This document shows positions 34,445 through 43,759 of a stretch of 64,000 nucleotides of DNA, in pieces. Below the pieces are notes generated by a model. The model did not search any database. It had not been told where the DNA came from and saw only the letters and a list, made by a program, of their open reading frames with translations. Where the stretch lies: the NCBI GenBank assembly GCA_902793995.1, contig CADBFP010000006.1, positions 1 to 64,000 of the forward strand, in the 5' to 3' direction. A program made the translations under genes and the position numbers. Source of the stretch: an uncultured Lachnospiraceae bacterium. GTDB taxonomy: Bacteria > Bacillota > Clostridia > Lachnospirales > Lachnospiraceae. Each line of letters opens with the position of its first letter. The first letter of the stretch is position 1.

Positions 34445-34467
34445 TTGATTGTATTATCTGTTATTCT

Positions 34468-36393
<1,926 letters not shown>

Positions 36394-36431
36394 TTATATG
36401 TAAAGCCAATTTGCTGCGTCAGGCCTTTGCA

Positions 36432-36496
36432 CGGCCGGACAATACTTTTCGAACGCATAGCGGATAGCGTCAGTGAGAAAAGTTTTTGTCCGGCCG
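36432..36496. repeat. Long imperfect palindrome between grpE and dnaK
   Basis: Outer arms CGGCCGGAC (36432-36440) and GTCCGGCCG (36488-36496) are perfectly complementary. Inside them lie AATACTTTTCGA on the left and GAGAAAAGTTTTT on the right, and an inner ACGC...GCGT hairpin. The same internal core occurs in the three tandem units at 39.0-39.2 kb, where the outer arms have a different but again complementary sequence. Confidence 0.8.
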
Positions 36497-36510
36497 GATA
36501 AGCCCTCCCG

Positions 36511-37206
36511 CTAATTGGCCACCTTCACCATACTGTAGCGGATTACTGTGCCCTTAAAGGTATATCCCTTCTGGAACTCTTCCACCACGGTGTTCTCCGG
36601 CTGCTCCTCGTCTTCCACATGCATCACCGCATTGTGCAGATCCGCATTGAAGGGCTGTCCTACCGCCTCAATGGGCGCCACTTCCAGTTCCTCGAAAATC
36701 TTTTCCAGCTGTTTATACACCTGCACCATACCGGTCTCGAAGGGCTCTTCCTTGTCCTTTTCATCCAGGCTGGCCAGGCCCCGTTCAAAGCTGTCCACCA
36801 CCGGCAGCAGCTTCTCGATGATGCTCCGGGCTCCCAGCTCAAAGGAAGCAGCCTTTTCCTTGTCCGTGCGCTTGCGGTAGTTGTCAAACTCCGCCATCTG
36901 CCGCTGGATCCGGTCCTTCGCTTCTTCCAGCTTTTCCTCGGCTTCTTTTAAGGCTTTTTCCGCCTTTTCCGCTTTGGCGTTTTTGAAGAAGCTTTTCTTT
37001 TCTTTTTCTTCCTTGACAGGGGGAGCATCTTCCTCGGTCTGCGGGCGACCAATGGTCGCCCCTACGGGGTCATCGTCCTCCTTTTGCTGGCCATCGACGG
37101 CCGCCTCTGCGGGGTCAGCTTCCTCCGTTTGCGGGCAATCAAGCTCCGTCTCTACGGGGACCTCTTCCTCTTTTTCTATTTCAATTTCAATCTTCTTTTC
37201 CCCCAC
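36511..37206 (-). CDS. grpE: Nucleotide exchange factor GrpE
   Basis: A 231-residue DnaK co-chaperone. The conserved part starts near residue 85: a coiled coil (EKALKEAEEKLEEAKDRIQ), then MAEFDNYRKRTDKEKAA, LLPVVDSFERGLASLD, and the C-terminal beta domain VGQPFNADLHNAVMHVED and YTFKGTVIRYSMVKVAN. The first 80 residues are acidic and disordered. They contain a 15-residue repeat (VPVETELDCPQTEEA-like, DPAEAAVDGQQKEDD-like, DPVGATIGRPQTEED) encoded by an exact 45-bp period, one unit of which is a palindromic repeat. Three bases separate it from the hrcA stop. Confidence 0.96.
   Translation of the reverse strand: MGEKKIEIEIEKEEEVPVETELDCPQTEEADPAEAAVDGQQKEDDDPVGATIGRPQTEEDAPPVKEEKEKKSFFKNAKAEKAEKALKEAEEKLEEAKDRIQRQMAEFDNYRKRTDKEKAASFELGARSIIEKLLPVVDSFERGLASLDEKDKEEPFETGMVQVYKQLEKIFEELEVAPIEAVGQPFNADLHNAVMHVEDEEQPENTVVEEFQKGYTFKGTVIRYSMVKVAN
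37040..37174. repeat. In-frame 45-bp tandem triplication with palindrome inside grpE
   Basis: Three units begin at 37040, 37085 and 37130, each 45 bp. Unit 1 carries the perfect palindrome GGGCGACC-AAT-GGTCGCCC (37043-37061) and CTACGGGG. Units 2 and 3 are diverged relatives (CGGCCGCCTCTGCGGGG, CTCCGTCTCTACGGGG). All are read in frame by grpE as 15 codons. The palindrome belongs to the dispersed CCCCTACG family. Confidence 0.85.
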
Positions 37207-37209
37207 CTT

Positions 37210-38277
37210 CTAATCCTCCGTGTTTAAAAATATGCCGTCCAGATGGCTCATGGTTTCCTTTAAGGTGTCCACCACCTTCTGGTAATTCATCCGCTTGGGA
37301 CCGATGATGCCGATTTTCCCCTGAACCCCGTCTCCCAGGCTGTAAGTGGCGGTCACCACGCTGCAATCCTTCATGGAATCCACCGGCACCTCCTCCCCGA
37401 TATATACCTGGATATCCTGCTGAGAGCCGCCCTCCGTGCTCAAAGAGCCGATGGCGCTGCCCAGGGTTTTCTTCTCCTCCAGAGTGCTGATGAGCTCGCT
37501 GGCCTTATCGCCCCCCGTCAGCTCCGGATAGCGGAAGATATTGGGGGCGCCGCTGGTGTACACCGGGTAGGAATCCTCCTTGGCAAAGGTTTCCGCCACC
37601 GCATCCAGCACCTTGGAAACCACCTCCGTATGGGCCCCCGCCTCGCTTTTCAGCTCCGCAATGACGCTCAGATTGATCTCTTCCAGGCTAAGGCCCGTTA
37701 AGCCTTTGTTCAGGATGAAGTTCAGATCCATCAGTTCCTGGCTGCTGATATCCTCGTCCAAGCTCAGGATATTGTTCTTTACAATGTCCCCGGAAAGCAC
37801 CACCACCGCCAGAATCCGCCCTTTATCCAGGGGGGAAAGCTGGAGAAATTTCAGCTTGCTGCCCCGGCTGCGGGGTCCCGTCACCATGGCGGTATAATTG
37901 GTATTGGCCGCCAGCACCTGGGCCATTTTCAGCAGCATTTCCTCCACCCGGTCGATCCGCTTGGAAAGCAGCTCCTGCATAGGCAGGGCGGGCAGCTCCC
38001 GGGAGACTTCCCGGCCGTTTTCCCTTTCCGCCAGCATCTTGTCCACATACAGGCGGTAGCCCTTGTCCGTAGGCACCCGGCCGGCGGAAGTATGGGGCTG
38101 CACAATCAGCCCCATCTCTTCCAGATCCGCCATTTCATTCCGGATGGTGGCCGGAGAAAAACTCAGGCCCTCCAGTTTGGAAATGGTGCGGGACCCCACC
38201 GGTTCCCCGCTTTCCTGGTAGTTTTCTATTATGGCGTAAAGGATTTCCTTTTTTCTGGCGTCCAGTTCCATCACCAT
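37210..38277 (-). CDS. hrcA: Heat-inducible transcription repressor HrcA
   Basis: A 355-residue repressor that binds CIRCE with help from GroEL. The winged-helix N-terminus includes KKEILYAIIENYQESGEPVGS and SPATIRNEMADLEEMGLIVQ. QPHTSAGRVPTDKGYRLYVD is the family signature. The GAF-like and dimerisation parts follow (KFLQLSPLDKGRILAVVVLS, IGPKRMNYQKVVDTL near the end). The ATG at 38277 is three bases from GGAG; an in-frame GTG or the ATG at 38271 has better spacing. It leads hrcA-grpE-dnaK-dnaJ-rsmE-nifS-thiI and represses its own operon through the CIRCE 16 bp upstream. Confidence 0.97.
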   Translation of the reverse strand: MVMELDARKKEILYAIIENYQESGEPVGSRTISKLEGLSFSPATIRNEMADLEEMGLIVQPHTSAGRVPTDKGYRLYVDKMLAERENGREVSRELPALPMQELLSKRIDRVEEMLLKMAQVLAANTNYTAMVTGPRSRGSKLKFLQLSPLDKGRILAVVVLSGDIVKNNILSLDEDISSQELMDLNFILNKGLTGLSLEEINLSVIAELKSEAGAHTEVVSKVLDAVAETFAKEDSYPVYTSGAPNIFRYPELTGGDKASELISTLEEKKTLGSAIGSLSTEGGSQQDIQVYIGEEVPVDSMKDCSVVTATYSLGDGVQGKIGIIGPKRMNYQKVVDTLKETMSHLDGIFLNTED

Positions 38278-38292
38278 GGTCTCCTTTGTTTG

Positions 38293-38319
38293 TTAGCACT
38301 CAATCGGTTAGAGTGCTAA
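38293..38319 (-). promoter_or_regulatory. CIRCE operator
   Basis: Perfect TTAGCACTC-N9-GAGTGCTAA between the hrcA promoter and start codon. It is the HrcA binding site and shows that the whole chaperone operon is under CIRCE/HrcA heat-shock control. Confidence 0.97.
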
Positions 38320-38330
38320 CATCTACCCAT

Positions 38331-38359
38331 AAAATAGCACCCGGACGGGTGCTTGTCAA
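38331..38359 (-). promoter_or_regulatory. Promoter of the hrcA operon, with palindromic spacer
   Basis: Minus-strand TTGACA (38354-38359), 17-base spacer, TATTTT (38331-38336). The spacer is nearly all palindrome: AGCACCC-GGAC-GGGTGCT (38336-38353). It may be a second operator, or the tail hairpin terminating the upstream reductase gene (hairpin followed by ATTTTAT). Confidence 0.85.
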
Positions 38360-38384
38360 GAGTTTTTCTTTATTATTTTAACTT

Positions 38385-38957
38385 TTATTGTCCTGACTTT
38401 TCTTCTCCGGGCAAAGCCTTCCGGGCTTTTTCCAGAATGGCCGCCGGATCATTTCCCAGGATATCCAGGCCTTCCGCGGCAATCAAGTGGCAGTTCGGGA
38501 TACCGTAATACTGGCGGCACAGGGCTTCCAGATAGCGGAAGCCGAAATCCGGCTGAAAAGGTCCCCCGGCAGTGGTCACATAATACAGGTGCCGGGCCCG
38601 GCAAAGGCCGAAGGGGATCCCCTCCGGGCTGTAATCAAAGCTTACGCCAACCACGGAGACATTTTCCATATAAGTCTTCAGCAGGGCGGGAAAAGACAGA
38701 TCCCAGTAAGGCGCCGCAACCACAACGGTATCCGCTGCCGCAAACTGCCGCGCGTAGCGGAACATCCCATGGCCGAACTGCCTGGCCGCCAGCAGACTAT
38801 CCCGCCGGGCCAGCCGCTCCCCGTTTAAGGGCAGCAGGTTCTCCTCCTCCAGCTTTAGTTCTATCACCTCGCCCGGCAGCCGCTCCAGCAAAGCCTTCGC
38901 CAGCCCCAAAGTCCGGGACTCCTCCCGCACGCAAACATTCACAAACAAAGTCACCAT
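38385..38957 (-). CDS. Flavodoxin-fold NAD(P)H oxidoreductase
   Basis: A 190-residue protein of the Flavodoxin_2/AzoR-like group, which reduces quinones, azo compounds or nitro compounds using bound FMN. Features: TLFVNVCVREESRTLGLA at the phosphate-binding N-terminus, ADTVVVAAPYWDLSFPALLK then TYMENV (about 80-106), and YYVTTAGGPFQPDFGFRYLEAL. The ATG at 38957 has GGGAG five bases upstream; the ORF could begin five codons earlier. It lies downstream of the amidase and repeat array and upstream of the hrcA promoter. The substrate cannot be named. Confidence 0.85.
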   Translation of the reverse strand: MVTLFVNVCVREESRTLGLAKALLERLPGEVIELKLEEENLLPLNGERLARRDSLLAARQFGHGMFRYARQFAAADTVVVAAPYWDLSFPALLKTYMENVSVVGVSFDYSPEGIPFGLCRARHLYYVTTAGGPFQPDFGFRYLEALCRQYYGIPNCHLIAAEGLDILGNDPAAILEKARKALPGEEKSGQ

Positions 38958-39022
38958 CACAGCTCCCTTCACCTACCCCCGCGGGCAACCGCCCGCCAAG
39001 GGATTGCCCGCTTTAAGACGAC

Positions 39023-39228
39023 ACTCCTGTACAAACCTTTCGATAACCCTTTCCGAGGTCGAGAATGTTTTCGTACAGGACTTATCAACGGGCACTCCTG
39101 TACAATACTTTCGATGGCCCCTTTTTTGGGGCCGAGAAAGTTTTCGTACAGGACTTATCAACAGGCACTCCTGCACAATACTTTCGATGGCCCCTTTTTC
39201 GGGGCCGAGAAAGTTTTCGTACAGGAGT
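39023..39228. repeat. Three tandem long palindromes, 71-73 bp period
   Basis: Units begin at 39023, 39094 and 39167. Each is ACTCCTGTACAATACTTTCG on the left and GAGAAAGTTTTCGTACAGGA on the right around a GC-rich inner stem (GGCCCC-TTTTTT-GGGGCC in unit 2, with TTTTTC in unit 3). Units are joined by CTTATCAAC(G/A)GGC. Unit 1 is the most diverged. The core matches the palindrome at 36432-36496. No credible gene overlaps; open frames here are by-products of the repeat. Confidence 0.9.
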
Positions 39229-39241
39229 GCCGTCAGCAGAA

Positions 39242-40165
39242 CTATCGTTCAATCCCGAAAAACTTATCCAGCCCGTTGGCAATTCCTTCCGCCAACAAAT
39301 CCTGATAGGCATCATTCACCAGCTTCATATCCTCTTCCGGGTTGGTCATAAAGCCCATTTCCACCAGAGCCGTGGGACGCTGGCACCAGTTGATGCCCGT
39401 CATGCCGTCCGTCTCCAGAAGCCCCATATTTTTAGCCCCCGTCACCTTGCATGCCTCATCCACAATGCACTGGGCCAGCCGTTTGAATTCCCCGTACAGG
39501 CCCCCGTTCCAGGGATTGTTCGGAGTCTGGATCATGGCCAGGAAACCATTCACCCCCGTATTGTCCGTGCCGTTGCAGTGAATCCGCACAAAGGCATCCA
39601 CCATGGCCTCGTTGGCCATCTGGGCCCGCTCCGCATTGGAGATATTCACCTCATGGTCGCTGCGGATCATCATCACCTCATAGCCCCTGGCCTCCAAAAG
39701 CTTTTGCAATTTCAGCGCCACCTGGAGATTCACCACATATTCCGCCACCCCGCTGGTACGGCCCTGGGTGCCGGTGGATACCTTGGTCTTCATTTCCGAG
39801 GATCCGGGGCCTAAAGGCTCCTGATCCGTATTGGCTTTCCCCTGATGCCCTGCGTCCAGGCAGACCAAATAACCGTTCTTTTCGGAAGGAGCCGAGGTAG
39901 CCGGCAGGGAAACGCTGGCGCTCTCCGAAGCCGGAGGAGTGCCGGTAACCATTTCGGTGCTGCCCCCATGGGGACGGGTGGGGGGATTGGTATAAGGGGC
40001 CGGGGTGGTTTCCGCCGCCGAATGGGACGGGGCCGCCGAAGCGGGCGCCACGCTTGCCATCCCCGGCAGAGTGCCGGGTGCGGCGGTGGGCGACTCCGCG
40101 CCGCAGGCGGTAAGGGTGAGCAGCCAGGTGTATATGAGTAAAATCAGGATAATGTTTTTTTTCAA
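39242..40165 (-). CDS. N-acetylmuramoyl-L-alanine amidase lipoprotein
   Basis: A 307-residue exported protein. The signal peptide ends in a lipobox (LLTLTAC, Cys21), so it is lipid-anchored. A Pro/Ser/Ala/Thr-rich spacer (about 22-92) precedes an Amidase_3 zinc hydrolase domain: VCLDAGHQG with first zinc His, HEVNISNAERAQMANE, VRIHCNGTD with another His, and catalytic Glu in ALVEMGFMTNPEED. It cuts the bond between muramic acid and L-alanine in peptidoglycan. The start codon is TTG, eight bases after AAAGGAG. It lies downstream of rluD in the same direction. Confidence 0.93.
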   Translation of the reverse strand: MKKNIILILLIYTWLLTLTACGAESPTAAPGTLPGMASVAPASAAPSHSAAETTPAPYTNPPTRPHGGSTEMVTGTPPASESASVSLPATSAPSEKNGYLVCLDAGHQGKANTDQEPLGPGSSEMKTKVSTGTQGRTSGVAEYVVNLQVALKLQKLLEARGYEVMMIRSDHEVNISNAERAQMANEAMVDAFVRIHCNGTDNTGVNGFLAMIQTPNNPWNGGLYGEFKRLAQCIVDEACKVTGAKNMGLLETDGMTGINWCQRPTALVEMGFMTNPEEDMKLVNDAYQDLLAEGIANGLDKFFGIER

Positions 40166-40205
40166 AGTGATAGTCTCCTTTATGTGTTTGGCAGCGGGCG
40201 GCGGG

Positions 40206-41117
40206 CTACGGTTCCAGTTTCTTCAATCGTTCCGCAAAATAAGGGGGCAGGGGCGCCTCAAACTCCATATAAGCCCCGGAAACAGGGTGCTGAAAACCGA
40301 TGAGCCCTGCATGAAGATACTGTCCCGGCTCTTTCCCCAGACTGTGCCCCCCGTAAAGAAGGTCTCCCGCCAGGGGATGTCCCAGATAAGCCATATGCAC
40401 CCGGATCTGATGGGTCCGGCCGGTGAGAAGCCGGCAGTGGAGCAGGCTGTATTCCCGAAAAGTCTGTACCACCCGGTAGCGGGTCAGCGCTTCCTTTCCG
40501 TTCTTCGGATCCACCCAGTTCCGCAGTCGGTTCCGGGGATCCCGGCCGATGGGGGCGTCTATCTCCCCTTCCGACTCCTTGAAATGTCCCTCCGCCAAAG
40601 CCGTATAGCGCCGGGTAATGCTATGGGCCTTTAGCTGGGCGGCAATGCTCTCGTGAGCCAGATCGTTTTTACAAATCAGCAGCAGGCCCGTGGTATCCTT
40701 ATCGATGCGGTGCACGATACCGGGCCGGAGCACCCCGTTAATGCCGGAAAGGCTCCCGGACGCATGATGCAGCACCGCATTTACCAGGGTGCCGCTTTTG
40801 TGCCCCGCTGCGGGATGCACCACCATCCCCTTGGGCTTGTTGACCACCATCAGATAGTCGTCCTCAAAAACGATATCCAGCGGGATGTCCTCCGCTTCCA
40901 CCCCCAAAGCCTCCGGCTCCGGCAGCCTCACCCGGATTTCCATGTCTCCTTCCAAGCGGAAAGACGCTTTCCGGGGCCGGTCCTCCACCAGCACGGCCCC
41001 CTGTTCTATAAGTTTCTGCACATAAGAACGGGAATACCCCTCCAGATACGCGGAGAGGTATGCATCCAGGCGCTTGCCGCCGTCTTCCCATTCCGTTATC
41101 AGCTGAAGTTCATTCAT
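40206..41117 (-). CDS. rluD: RluD-type pseudouridine synthase
   Basis: A 303-residue enzyme making pseudouridines in large subunit rRNA. The N-terminal S4 domain (about 12-60, GGKRLDAYLSAYLEGYSRSY) is followed by the catalytic domain with VVNKPKGMVVHPAAGH, the catalytic Asp in PGIVHRIDKDTTGLLLI and LTGRTHQIRVHMAYLGHPLAG. The ATG at 41117 overlaps the lspA stop (ATGA), the common lspA-rluD pair. The longer ORF to 41201 overlaps lspA and lacks support. Confidence 0.95.
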   Translation of the reverse strand: MNELQLITEWEDGGKRLDAYLSAYLEGYSRSYVQKLIEQGAVLVEDRPRKASFRLEGDMEIRVRLPEPEALGVEAEDIPLDIVFEDDYLMVVNKPKGMVVHPAAGHKSGTLVNAVLHHASGSLSGINGVLRPGIVHRIDKDTTGLLLICKNDLAHESIAAQLKAHSITRRYTALAEGHFKESEGEIDAPIGRDPRNRLRNWVDPKNGKEALTRYRVVQTFREYSLLHCRLLTGRTHQIRVHMAYLGHPLAGDLLYGGHSLGKEPGQYLHAGLIGFQHPVSGAYMEFEAPLPPYFAERLKKLEP

Positions 41118-41626
41118 AAATGAATCTCTTTGAAGTCCTCGTTTTTGTAAAAGAACACCAGCAGCAGGGCCAGAATGACAGCCGTCCAGGTAAGGAAACA
41201 ATCCGCCAGATTAAAAAGGGGAAAATCCATAAAATCCAGGCGGAAGAAATCAATCACATACCCCAGCCGCAGGCGGTCAATGAAATTGCCTATGGCGCCG
41301 GCGCTGATAAAAAGCACCCCCAGAGACAGGGGCCAAAAGCGTTTCTTCTCCGGAATGGCATGATAGGCCAGAGCCAGCACCACTAAAATCAGCACGGTCA
41401 ACGCGATAAACAGCACCCGGCCCCCCTGCAGCAGTCCGAAGGCCATGCCCCGGTTCTCCACATAGCCCAGGCCTAAAATGCCGGGAATGAGGGTCTGCGT
41501 CCCGCCGCCCTGGAACTGAGCCTGCGCCAGAGCCTTGGATTTCTGATCCAAAAACACCAAAAGCAGGACCCAAAGGAGTCCTGCCGCATAGTACAGGGGG
41601 GCATGTTTTTGCTTCGGTTTAGCCAT
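41114..41626 (-). CDS. lspA: Lipoprotein signal peptidase LspA
   Basis: A 170-residue aspartic membrane peptidase with four hydrophobic helices that removes signal peptides from prolipoproteins. Active-site regions are ISAGAIGNFIDRLRLGYVIDF and FPLFNLADCFLTW, each with the needed Asp. An FLDQKSKALAQ segment follows the first helix. It overlaps sepF by 8 bp and rluD by 4 bp. The amidase downstream of rluD is one likely client because it has a lipobox. Confidence 0.96.
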   Translation of the reverse strand: MAKPKQKHAPLYYAAGLLWVLLLVFLDQKSKALAQAQFQGGGTQTLIPGILGLGYVENRGMAFGLLQGGRVLFIALTVLILVVLALAYHAIPEKKRFWPLSLGVLFISAGAIGNFIDRLRLGYVIDFFRLDFMDFPLFNLADCFLTWTAVILALLLVFFYKNEDFKEIHL

Positions 41627-42224
41627 CTAAACGCAAATTGCTCCCGCTGACGGAATTAATGACATTCTGAAAATCTCCCGACAACTCTATGCTGTTGGGG
41701 GATACAATAAAGATGTAGCTGGAAATCTTCTGCAAGTTGCCCTCGATGGAATAGCAGGCGCCGGAAGCAAAGTCGATAATGCGCTGGGCCAGTTCCACAT
41801 GAACCCCTTCCATATTGATCACCACCGCCCGGCCGGACAAAAGCATATCGCAGATATCCCGGGCATCCTCCATAGAGGTGGGTTTTACCATACTGACTTC
41901 CATTACAGAACCTCCCCGGGGGGCCGTCTGGCGCATGGCCGTCACATTGCCGCGGCGGCCGCTGCGGCTCGGACGGGGCTGCGCCGCTTCCTCCTCCGCG
42001 TCTTCTACCCGGCTTCGTCTGGGCTGGCGCTCGCTGCGTTCCGGCGTCCGCTCAATCCGCTCCGGCCGCTCAGCCCGTTCGGGCCGCTCTATCCGTTCCG
42101 GCCGCGGAGGCAGCTCTTCCACTTCCTCTTCCGCTTCGTCATCCAGGTATTCCACATCATCTTCGATTTCTTCTTCGTCATATAAACGCATCGAGTTCAA
42201 AAACTTGTCAAAAATATTCGCCAT
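41619..42224 (-). CDS. sepF: Cell-division protein SepF
   Basis: A 201-residue FtsZ-membrane anchor. The N-terminal amphipathic helix is MANIFDKFLNSMRLYDEEE. A long disordered middle, about 25-105, is made of Arg/Glu/Pro repeats (ERPERAERPERIERTPERS), longer than in B. subtilis SepF. The C-terminal SepF domain shows MVKPTSMEDARDICDMLLSG, AVVINMEGVHVELAQRIIDF and FASGACYSIEGNLQKIS. GGGGAG precedes the ATG and a promoter lies at 42255-42282. It leads a sepF-lspA-rluD unit. Confidence 0.96.
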   Translation of the reverse strand: MANIFDKFLNSMRLYDEEEIEDDVEYLDDEAEEEVEELPPRPERIERPERAERPERIERTPERSERQPRRSRVEDAEEEAAQPRPSRSGRRGNVTAMRQTAPRGGSVMEVSMVKPTSMEDARDICDMLLSGRAVVINMEGVHVELAQRIIDFASGACYSIEGNLQKISSYIFIVSPNSIELSGDFQNVINSVSGSNLRLDG

Positions 42225-42254
42225 CTTTTTCTCCCCTTTTCGGTCTTTAATAAC

Positions 42255-42282
42255 ATTATATTGTAGTTGGCCCGCTTGTCAA
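42255..42282 (-). promoter_or_regulatory. Promoter of sepF-lspA-rluD
   Basis: Minus-strand TTGACA (42277-42282), 16-base spacer, TATAAT (42255-42260), about 31 bases before the sepF ATG. Confidence 0.85.
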
Positions 42283-42319
42283 GCCCTATATATGACAGTT
42301 CGGCCATTCCTTTGCGTCG

Positions 42320-43741
42320 TCAGCGAAGAATCTGTCCCGCGCCGTAACGGCTTCCGTTCAGCAGGATCTTATCGAAGGTGCTGATGCCGTGGGGCGTGCC
42401 CCGTCTGACCAGCAGATATTCGCTGCTCTCCTGGAGGATATCAATGGGGCAGAAAACCGTATAGCCGGTATTGGCCTGATAGACCCCCAGCAGGGAGCTG
42501 GTAAGGCGCACCGTATAGCGGTCCTGGGAATCCTGTTTGATCAAAACACTTTCCGCCGGCACATCTTCCCGGCTTACATAGCAATAGCTGTCATCCCGTT
42601 TGAAAATCCGGGGCTGGATGTGACGCACGGTGGTCTCCGCCCCGTTCCGGATTTCCTGATAAAAGCCGTCGGAGGAACCGTCCGGCAGGAAAGCCTCGTA
42701 TTCCAGGGGAATCAAATACACATTTTCTTCCACCCGGCAGCTTAAAGGAATCTTAAAGCCCTGTTCCCCTTCCGTATCGATGCGGATCTCCGTAAAGCGT
42801 TCCGTGGCAAACTGGACCAGATAACGGGAAAGATCCAGCTGCAGCAGCAAAGATCCGTCCGCCCCGTTGATCACCCGGCAATCCGCCGTGGTCTTCAAAC
42901 CGTTCTTCAGGAAGGTAATGGACAAGGTATTCACCGCCCCGTAGCGGGCAGCCCCCTCCGCATCCAAAGGCAGCAGCAGCGACCAGCTTTCGGAATCCAC
43001 CAGCTTGTACAGGAAATCGCCCAGTGTCACCAGTTCCCTGGCGCTCTCCCGCTGATAATCCTGGGTTTCAAAGTCCGCCGCCGTGATATTCTCCGGCTTT
43101 TTCCCTTCAAAGCCGTCCTTATAATAAAGGATCAGGCCGCTGGTATCGGACTTATATACATGGAAAAACTCGTTTAGAAAGGCATTATCCTCCAGCACTT
43201 CCAGAGAGGCCTTGCCGATATGGGTGGAGAAGAAGGCCCGGATGGTATCCCGGGATTCATATACCTGGGAAAATTCCTGCCCCCAGTAGCCGTAAGAGAG
43301 CTTCTGCAGACGGGTTTTGAAACTGCGAAGCTCCTCCTTATTCAGGCTCTGCAGCTCCGCCACTTCCTTGATTTTCTGACTGTAGGTGCCGATCTCGTCC
43401 ACACTGGTGACCACGCTGCCTACGCTGACATGGCCGCTTTCCGGGGCAAACAAATCCACATACCCCGCCCAGCGGGAGCTAACCACCTGCTCGCTGCGCA
43501 GGATCAAAGCCCTATGGCTTTGAGAAGTGTTCAGGCCCTCTTCCCGCCCCACTTCATAAAGGGAATAAGGTTCCCGGGTGGCGGAACGGACCAGGGAAAC
43601 CACCAGGTACAGCAAAATGAACAGGAAGATAATAACCCCTAAATTCAGGCTGATTTCACGCCGAAAAGGAAGGATCTTGGCTCCTTCCCTTCTGGCATTT
43701 CTTCCGCTTTTGTTTGTTTGTCTGTTTCCTGTGGTGGCCAC
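42320..43741 (-). CDS. HlyD-like membrane-anchored periplasmic-adaptor family protein
   Basis: A 473-residue protein with a basic N-terminus and one transmembrane helix (LGVIIFLFILLYLVVSLV, about 34-51). The external part has a biotinyl-lipoyl-like segment (FAPESGHVSVGSVVTSVDEIG), a helical hairpin and beta-barrel-like C-terminus, like the HlyD group annotated next to sepF in many Lachnospiraceae. No outer membrane or ABC transporter partner is encoded nearby, so an efflux role is doubtful; a cell-envelope or division role is an inference from location. It starts 18 bp after the P-loop protein gene. Confidence 0.75.
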   Translation of the reverse strand: MATTGNRQTNKSGRNARREGAKILPFRREISLNLGVIIFLFILLYLVVSLVRSATREPYSLYEVGREEGLNTSQSHRALILRSEQVVSSRWAGYVDLFAPESGHVSVGSVVTSVDEIGTYSQKIKEVAELQSLNKEELRSFKTRLQKLSYGYWGQEFSQVYESRDTIRAFFSTHIGKASLEVLEDNAFLNEFFHVYKSDTSGLILYYKDGFEGKKPENITAADFETQDYQRESARELVTLGDFLYKLVDSESWSLLLPLDAEGAARYGAVNTLSITFLKNGLKTTADCRVINGADGSLLLQLDLSRYLVQFATERFTEIRIDTEGEQGFKIPLSCRVEENVYLIPLEYEAFLPDGSSDGFYQEIRNGAETTVRHIQPRIFKRDDSYCYVSREDVPAESVLIKQDSQDRYTVRLTSSLLGVYQANTGYTVFCPIDILQESSEYLLVRRGTPHGISTFDKILLNGSRYGAGQILR

Positions 43742-43759
43742 AACAACTCCAAAGGTTTT

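Noticed and set aside
39023..39228. CRISPR array
   Set aside because: The units are 71-73 bp direct copies including the linker, with no unique spacers and no cas genes nearby.
38973..39814. Small open frames over the 39-kb repeats (peptides like VDKSCTKTFS)
   Set aside because: They repeat because the DNA repeats, run on both strands, and lack ribosome sites. The DNA palindromes explain them better than coding.
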